DNA from: Holophagaceae bacterium
GTDB lineage: Bacteria > Acidobacteriota > Holophagae > Holophagales > Holophagaceae
DNA: 64,000 nt
Assembly: GCA_013334395.1 (NCBI GenBank)
Contig: JAAXXS010000001.1
Location: forward strand, 1 to 64,000
Direction of reading: 5' to 3'
A program made the translations under genes and the position numbers. A model generated the notes under the pieces. The model was not told where the DNA came from. It saw nothing but the letters and a program-made list of their open reading frames with translations, and ran no database searches. Position 1 is the stretch's first letter. Every line of letters begins with the position of its first letter. Shown piece after piece: positions 59,335 through 64,000 of this stretch.

Positions 59335-60696
59335 ATGGCGGACTGGCTTCCGGAACGACTCCCGGAAGATATCGATGCTGAGCGGTCGTTCCTGGCGACC
59401 TGCTGTGCCCCCGGTGCAGGCTTCATCGCCAGCGAGGCCGTATTCACTCTGACGGAAGAGGACTTCGTCCACCCTGCCCACCGGGCGGTCTTCCGGGCGC
59501 TGAAGACCCTGATCGAGGCCCAGGTCGAGGTGAACTCCCTCACCCTGAAGGACGCCCTGGATCAGGACGACAGCCTGAACAAGGTGGGCGGCTTCACGGG
59601 ACTCACCGACATCCTGATGGCCGAGGACGTGGAGCGGCCCCAGGTGCTGGCCGACGTGATCCGCCGCAAGGCCAAACTGCGCCGCCTGGTCCACCTCGGC
59701 GCCCAGCTGGTCAGGCAGGCCGCCGAGGAGGAGGAGGCGCCGGAAGTGCTCGTGGACCTCACGGCCCAGAGCCTGTTCCAGCTCGCGCAAGGGGACGCCA
59801 AGACCAAGGGCCTGCTGTCCATCCAGTCCGTCGCCGACGATGCCATGGTGCGCCTGGCCGACCGCATGGAAGGCCGCCTCTCCTCGGGCATCCGGGTGGG
59901 CTTCAGCCGCTTCGACGACCTGACCCAGGGCTTCCAGCCGGGCAACCTCATCGTCCTCGCGGCGCGGCCCGGCATCGGCAAGACCGCCCTGGCCCTGAAC
60001 TGGGTCCTCAACGCGGCCCGGGTGGGCGGCCACTGCGGAGCCTTCTTCAGCCTTGAGATGAGCCATGAGGAGGTCTTCATGCGCCTGCTAGCGGCGCAGA
60101 GCCAGACCAACATGAAGGACCTCCAGTCCGGCCGGGCCTCGGGTCAGATGGAGAAGGTCCTGGAGAGCCGCGATGCGCTGGTCCAGATGCCGCTCTACAT
60201 CTGCGACCAGGCCTCCATCACCGTGCCGCTCATCCAGAACATGATCGTGAAGCAGGGCAGCCAGAACAACCGCCGTGTGGAGTTCGTGATCGTGGACTAC
60301 CTGCAGCTCATCAGCAGCCCCGAGGGCAGCCGCGGGGCCAAGCAGAACGAGGCCGTCCGCATCGGCGAGATCAGCCGCGGTCTGAAGATCATGGCCAAGG
60401 ACTTCGGCATCCCCGTGGTGGTGCTCTCCCAGCTCAACCGCGAGGTGGAGCACCGCACCGGCGGCCGGCCCCAGCTGAGCGACCTGCGGGACTCGGGCGC
60501 CATCGAACAGGACGCGGACATGGTGGCCTTCATCCACCGGAAGATGATGCCGTCCGCCAACGAAGAGCCCGACAACACCGCCGAGCTGATCGTGGCCAAG
60601 CACCGCAACGGGCCAACTGGCCTCATCCAGCTGCACTTCACGGGTGAGCATGCGCTGTATCGCGAGCTGATCCGGGAGACCAGCAGCTTCGGGTGA
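59335..60696 (+). CDS. dnaB: Replicative DNA helicase DnaB
   Basis: The 453-residue hexameric helicase has the N-terminal primase-interacting domain (LPEDIDAERSFLATCC, FVHPAHRAVFRAL), a linker, and a RecA-type ATPase domain with Walker A ARPGIGKTA, FFSLEMS, Walker B VIVDYLQLI, LSQLNR and SDLRDSGAIEQDAD. GGCAGGAG precedes ATG 59335. It follows the large secreted protein by 16 bases, but nothing ties them functionally. No intein or insertion is seen. Confidence 0.96.
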   Translation: MADWLPERLPEDIDAERSFLATCCAPGAGFIASEAVFTLTEEDFVHPAHRAVFRALKTLIEAQVEVNSLTLKDALDQDDSLNKVGGFTGLTDILMAEDVERPQVLADVIRRKAKLRRLVHLGAQLVRQAAEEEEAPEVLVDLTAQSLFQLAQGDAKTKGLLSIQSVADDAMVRLADRMEGRLSSGIRVGFSRFDDLTQGFQPGNLIVLAARPGIGKTALALNWVLNAARVGGHCGAFFSLEMSHEEVFMRLLAAQSQTNMKDLQSGRASGQMEKVLESRDALVQMPLYICDQASITVPLIQNMIVKQGSQNNRRVEFVIVDYLQLISSPEGSRGAKQNEAVRIGEISRGLKIMAKDFGIPVVVLSQLNREVEHRTGGRPQLSDLRDSGAIEQDADMVAFIHRKMMPSANEEPDNTAELIVAKHRNGPTGLIQLHFTGEHALYRELIRETSSFG

Positions 60697-60708
60697 TGCG
60701 GCAGGAGC

Positions 60709-62034
60709 CTACTCCAGCCCGAAGGTGGAGTTCTCCAGCTCCTTTTTGACGAAGGCCATGAACAGGTCGCCGGTGGCGCCGTCGATGATGCGGTGGTCGA
60801 AGCCCAGGCTGCTGAACATCATCTGCCGGATGGCGATGAAGTCCGTGCCGTCGGGGCCGGTGACCACCACGGGGCGCTTCACGATGGCGCCCACGCCCTG
60901 GATGGCCACCTGGGGCTGGTTGATGATGGGCAGGCCGAAGGTGTCCCCGTAGACCCCGGGATTCGTGATGGTGAAGGTGCCGCCGCTGATCTCGTCGGGC
61001 TTGAGCTGCTTGGCGCGAGCGCGCTCGGCCAGGTCGTTGAGGCTGCGGGCCAGCCCGCCGAGGTTCATCATGTCCGCGTTGCGCACCACGGGCACGATGA
61101 GGCCCCAGTCCAGGCTCACGGCGATGCCGAGGTTGATGTCCTGCTTGTAGACGATGCTGTCGCCGTCCACGGAGGCGTTGACGACGGGATAGGCCCGCAG
61201 GGCCTTGCAGGCCGCCATCATCACGAAGGGCAGGAAGCTGAGCTTGGTGCCGAACTGGGCTTCGAAGGCCTGCTTGTGCTTGTTGCGCAGCTGCGCGACC
61301 CGGGTCATGTCGATCTCAAAGACCGTGTAGACATGAGCCGAGGTCCGGCGGCTGGCGACCATGCCGTCGGCGATGACCTTCCGCATGCGGCTCATGGGTT
61401 CCACCTTCACGCGCTCGCCGGGGGCGAAGGCGGGCAGGGCGGGGGCCGGTGGCACAGCCAAAGCGGGCAGCAGGCCCATGGTGGGTGCCGAGGGATCATG
61501 GACCGCCGGCAGGACCGGCGCGATGCCGGCCGGGGCTGGCGCCGCGGCGGGCGGATGGGCCAGGTGGGCCTCCAGGTCCTCCCGCGTAACGCGACCGGCC
61601 TGGCCAGTGCCCTGGAGCCGGCTGAGGTCGATACCGTGCTGGCGGGCCATCTCCCGCACCAGCGGGCTGCTCTTGGTGCGGAGCCGGTCCTCCAGGCTGT
61701 TCGCGTCCTCGATCCCCCCTGTCTGGGGAGCCGCGGCGGCAGCTGGGGCCACCGCTGGCGCGGTGGCCGGGGCGACGGCGCCCGCGGGCTTCTCGGAGGC
61801 GTCCCCGATGCGCGCCACCACGGTGCCCACGGGCACCGTGAGGTTTACGTCCACCAGGATCTCCAGCAGCGTGCCCGTGGCCGGGGCGGGGATCTCCGCG
61901 TCCACCTTGTCCGTGCTGATCTCGTAGAGGGTCTCGTCCTTCACGATCGCATCACCCGCCCGCTTGTGCCACTTGAGCACCGTGGCTTCAGCAATGCTCT
62001 CGCCCATCTGGGGCATGACGACGTCAAAGGCCAT
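60709..62034 (-). CDS. 2-oxoacid dehydrogenase E2 acyltransferase
   Basis: The 441-residue E2 has a single lipoyl domain with the lipoylated Lys in STDKVDAEI, an Ala/Pro linker, a peripheral-subunit-binding domain (SSPLVREMARQHGIDLSRL) and a catalytic domain ending with DHRIIDGATG, whose His and Asp act in acyl transfer. It could belong to the pyruvate, 2-oxoglutarate or branched-chain complex; the EISTDK lipoyl loop is of the branched-chain/succinyl kind. E1 and E3 genes are not in the window. It is nine bases after gatA on the same strand. Confidence 0.87.
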   Translation of the reverse strand: MAFDVVMPQMGESIAEATVLKWHKRAGDAIVKDETLYEISTDKVDAEIPAPATGTLLEILVDVNLTVPVGTVVARIGDASEKPAGAVAPATAPAVAPAAAAAPQTGGIEDANSLEDRLRTKSSPLVREMARQHGIDLSRLQGTGQAGRVTREDLEAHLAHPPAAAPAPAGIAPVLPAVHDPSAPTMGLLPALAVPPAPALPAFAPGERVKVEPMSRMRKVIADGMVASRRTSAHVYTVFEIDMTRVAQLRNKHKQAFEAQFGTKLSFLPFVMMAACKALRAYPVVNASVDGDSIVYKQDINLGIAVSLDWGLIVPVVRNADMMNLGGLARSLNDLAERARAKQLKPDEISGGTFTITNPGVYGDTFGLPIINQPQVAIQGVGAIVKRPVVVTGPDGTDFIAIRQMMFSSLGFDHRIIDGATGDLFMAFVKKELENSTFGLE

Positions 62035-62043
62035 GGGGTGCTC

Positions 62044-63498
62044 CTAGGCAGGCAGGGGAGGGGTCTGGAGGTGGTGGGGGGTGAGGGACTGGAAGGCATG
62101 GGCCACCTCCAGCAGCTTGACATCCGAAAGGGCCGGCCCGATGAGTTGGATGCCGACGGGCAGCCCCGCGGTGAGGCCCGCGGGCATGGAAAGGCACGGC
62201 AACCCCGCCAGGGAGGCTGGGACGGTGTAGGCGTCCGCCAGATACATGGCCAGGGGATCGGTCGTGCAGGCCCCGAAGGGGAAGGCCACGCCGGGGCTGA
62301 CGGGGGTGGCGAGCAGGTCCACGGAGGCGAAGGCCTCGTCGAAGTCCCGGGCGATGAGGGTGCGGGCCTTGAGGGCCTTCAGGTAGAAAGCGTCGTAGTA
62401 GCCCTTGGACAGACAGAAGGTGCCAAGCAGGATCCGGCGCTTCACCTCGTCGCCCAGTCCGGCGTCCCGGGTTTCAGAGATCATGCCGGGCAGCGTCCCG
62501 GCCTGGACCCGGTGACCGAAGCGGACGCCGTCGAAGCGGCTCAGGTTGCTGGAGACCTCGCTGGTGCAGAGCAGGTAGTAGGTGTCGATGGCGTAGCGGG
62601 TGTGGGGCAGCCGGACCTCGCGGAGCTCGGCGCCCTGGTCGGCGAAGACCTGGAGGGCGGCCTCCAGGAGCCGCCGGGAGCCCGCCTCCAGGCCCTCGCC
62701 GAAGTAATCGGTGGGCACGCCGATGCGGAGGCCCTTGAGCGGCGCAGGACCGAGCGGAAACAGGCGCTCCCGGCCGGGGAGCTCCACCGAGGTGCTGTCG
62801 AGGGGGTCCCGACCGGCCATGGGCTGGAGGGCCAGAGCGATGTCGGCGGCGCTGGCGGCCACGGGGCCCACCTGGTCCAGGCTGGAGGCCATGGCCGTGA
62901 GCCCATAGCGGCTGAGGACGCCATAGGTGGGCTTGAGGGCGGTCACATTGCAGAAAGAGGCGGGCAGCCGGACGGAGCCGCCGGTGTCGCTGCCCAGGGC
63001 GAGGGGCGCGTAGCCCGCCGCCACCGCCACGATGGAGCCGCTGCTGCTGCCGCCGGGCACCCGGCGGGTGTCCCAGGGGTTGCGTGTCGGCCCAAAGGCG
63101 CTGTATTCGCCGCTGGAGCCCATGGCGAACTCGTCCATGTTCGCCTTGGCCACGGGCACCGCCCCGGCTGCCAGCAGGCGGCGCACCACCGTGGCGTCAT
63201 AGGGGGCTAGGTAGCCCTGGAGCACCCGGGAGCCGCAGGACATGGGCAGCCCGGTCCAGTTCAGGTTGTCCTTGAGGACCATGGGCAGGCCGAGGACCGG
63301 GGATCGCTCCCCGGCTCGCAGCCGACGATCCGCCTGACGGGCGAGCTCGAGGCTCAGGCCTTCCTGCCTGGAGAGGACGGCGTTCAGCTGGCCGTCCAGG
63401 CGGTCCATGCGCTCGAAGGAGGCCCGGACCAGGGCTTCGGAGGAGAGGTCGCCGGCATCCAGGCCTTCGCGCCAGTCCACCGCCATGCCCAACCCCAT
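62044..63498 (-). CDS. gatA: Aspartyl/glutamyl-tRNA amidotransferase subunit A
   Basis: The 484-residue amidase-signature enzyme has the catalytic Lys in VLKDNLNWTG and the Ser pair in PGGSSSGS and SDTGGSVRLPA, in GatA order and spacing, with the substrate region LKPTYGVLSRYG. It releases ammonia from glutamine for Glu-tRNA(Gln)/Asp-tRNA(Asn) amidation. ATG 63498 has GGAGGAG five bases upstream. gatB and gatC are not adjacent in the window. Confidence 0.93.
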   Translation of the reverse strand: MGLGMAVDWREGLDAGDLSSEALVRASFERMDRLDGQLNAVLSRQEGLSLELARQADRRLRAGERSPVLGLPMVLKDNLNWTGLPMSCGSRVLQGYLAPYDATVVRRLLAAGAVPVAKANMDEFAMGSSGEYSAFGPTRNPWDTRRVPGGSSSGSIVAVAAGYAPLALGSDTGGSVRLPASFCNVTALKPTYGVLSRYGLTAMASSLDQVGPVAASAADIALALQPMAGRDPLDSTSVELPGRERLFPLGPAPLKGLRIGVPTDYFGEGLEAGSRRLLEAALQVFADQGAELREVRLPHTRYAIDTYYLLCTSEVSSNLSRFDGVRFGHRVQAGTLPGMISETRDAGLGDEVKRRILLGTFCLSKGYYDAFYLKALKARTLIARDFDEAFASVDLLATPVSPGVAFPFGACTTDPLAMYLADAYTVPASLAGLPCLSMPAGLTAGLPVGIQLIGPALSDVKLLEVAHAFQSLTPHHLQTPPLPA

Positions 63499-63701
63499 GC
63501 GCACTCCTCCAGCGCTTTCTACTGTGCCACTTCGACGGGATCCCTTCCAGCCCGGGGCCCGGGTTTCCCGGGGGGAGAGAAGGCCTACCCAAGGATGCGG
63601 CTCTACCCAGGGACTGAAAATGAGCTAAGATCCTCTGCTCAAGCCCCCTAATTTCCGTCTCCTGCCTAGAGCCGGTCTATTGGGGCGCATCATGGAATCC
63701 A

Positions 63702-64000
63702 ATGAACCCATTCAACGTCCTGGAAATCTCAGCTGATGCTTCGCCCGAGGACATCAAGGCCGCCTACCATCGGCTGGCCAAGCGGTGGCACCCGGACCGG
63801 TTCATGGGCGAGGAGAAGGCCGAGGCGGAGGCGCGGTTCCGGGAGCTGGCAGAGGCCTTCAGCATCCTGAAGGATCCGGCCCGGCGCCTCCTGCTCCAGC
63901 ATCAGCTGCCCAAGGCCCCGTCCAGCGGGGCCCCGGAACAGGAGTTGGCGCAGGAACGGACCCCGGAGGACTGGGCGGCCATGGCCAAAACGGCTTTCGA
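63702..64000 (+). CDS. J-domain protein (partial, runs off the right edge)
   Basis: The frame from ATG 63702 (MNPFNVLEISADAS) runs past the end. It shows a J-domain: AYHRLAKRWHPDRFMG with the HPD tripeptide that activates DnaK, then RFRELAEAFSILKDPARRLLL. The 99 visible residues continue into a Gln/Glu-rich linker. A DnaJ-like co-chaperone or a J-domain regulator are both possible because the rest is missing. Confidence 0.85.
   Translation, partial: MNPFNVLEISADASPEDIKAAYHRLAKRWHPDRFMGEEKAEAEARFRELAEAFSILKDPARRLLLQHQLPKAPSSGAPEQELAQERTPEDWAAMAKTAF

Noticed and set aside
3373-64000. tRNA, rRNA, CRISPR arrays, insertion sequences or prophage genes
   Set aside because: No cloverleaf, repeat array, transposase or terminal inverted repeats were recognised in the gaps; the only phage-type protein is the DUF5131 relative, which does not indicate a prophage.

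Overview
The window is high-GC, densely packed bacterial chromosome with short gaps, many 4-base ATGA overlaps and genes on both strands. The cell is a diderm with LPS: it carries lpxA, fabZ, a phosphate-porin-like outer-membrane barrel and nucleotide-sugar genes. It makes menaquinone by the futalosine route (mqnA). Sensor-kinase density, the acu-type cluster and the overall gene style suggest an Acidobacteriota member of the Holophagae (Geothrix/Holophaga-like). That placement is my inference from protein style; there is no rRNA or other phylogenetic marker search behind it. I see no tRNA, rRNA, IS element, CRISPR array or prophage.

Layout. 1-3.4 kb: polysaccharide nucleotide-sugar genes (end of a 2-epimerase, a CapE-type and a WbpM-type dehydratase). 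3.4-8.5 kb: an AT-richer gap with an orphan terminator, an organophosphate-type MFS carrier with a 35-residue single-span partner, a cupin protein, small unknown proteins (two of them paralogues) and hisC. 8.5-22.6 kb: a signalling block with a kinase/receiver/hybrid-kinase operon, a NarL-type pair and a kinase-less PAS paralogue. Embedded in it are a cytidylate-kinase-like protein, the slipin/NfeD pair and three poorly known genes, one a DUF5131 relative.

22.8-30.7 kb: an acuABC-like acetylation module (GNAT fused to a degenerate ADP-forming acyl-CoA synthetase, a CBS-ACT protein and a deacetylase). It is divergent from an AMP-forming acyl-CoA ligase that carries the classic lysine-acetylation motif, followed by an acyl-CoA dehydrogenase. 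31.3-37.6 kb: a porin, then a complete branched-chain amino-acid ABC importer (livKHMGF) with a CBS protein. 37.7-42.5 kb: a peptide/proline set (POT-like carrier, DPP-IV-type peptidase, Xaa-Pro dipeptidase). 42.6-50.7 kb: mqnA, an inactive/active pair of O6-alkylguanine transferase genes, speD, an RNA m5U methyltransferase, an HD-GYP protein, fabZ-lpxA-era and a beta-carbonic anhydrase. 50.7-64 kb: a LolD/MacB-type ATPase, an Aas-like acyltransferase/ligase, a thiolase, a SanA-like protein, a large CehA-like secreted protein, dnaB, a 2-oxoacid dehydrogenase E2, gatA and the start of a J-domain protein.

The recurrent theme is enzymes accompanied by altered copies or carrying lost catalytic residues: an alkyltransferase with Ala for Cys, a thiolase lacking its second Cys, an ACP-like domain with Ala for Ser, a shortened ATP-grasp region, a DUF5131 relative without N-terminal cysteines, and a metallohydrolase-like protein without its metal motifs. 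The most system-like item is the acetylation module facing its probable target ligase. Two orphan intrinsic terminators, near 3.9 kb (+) and 30.8 kb (-), point to unannotated small transcripts.
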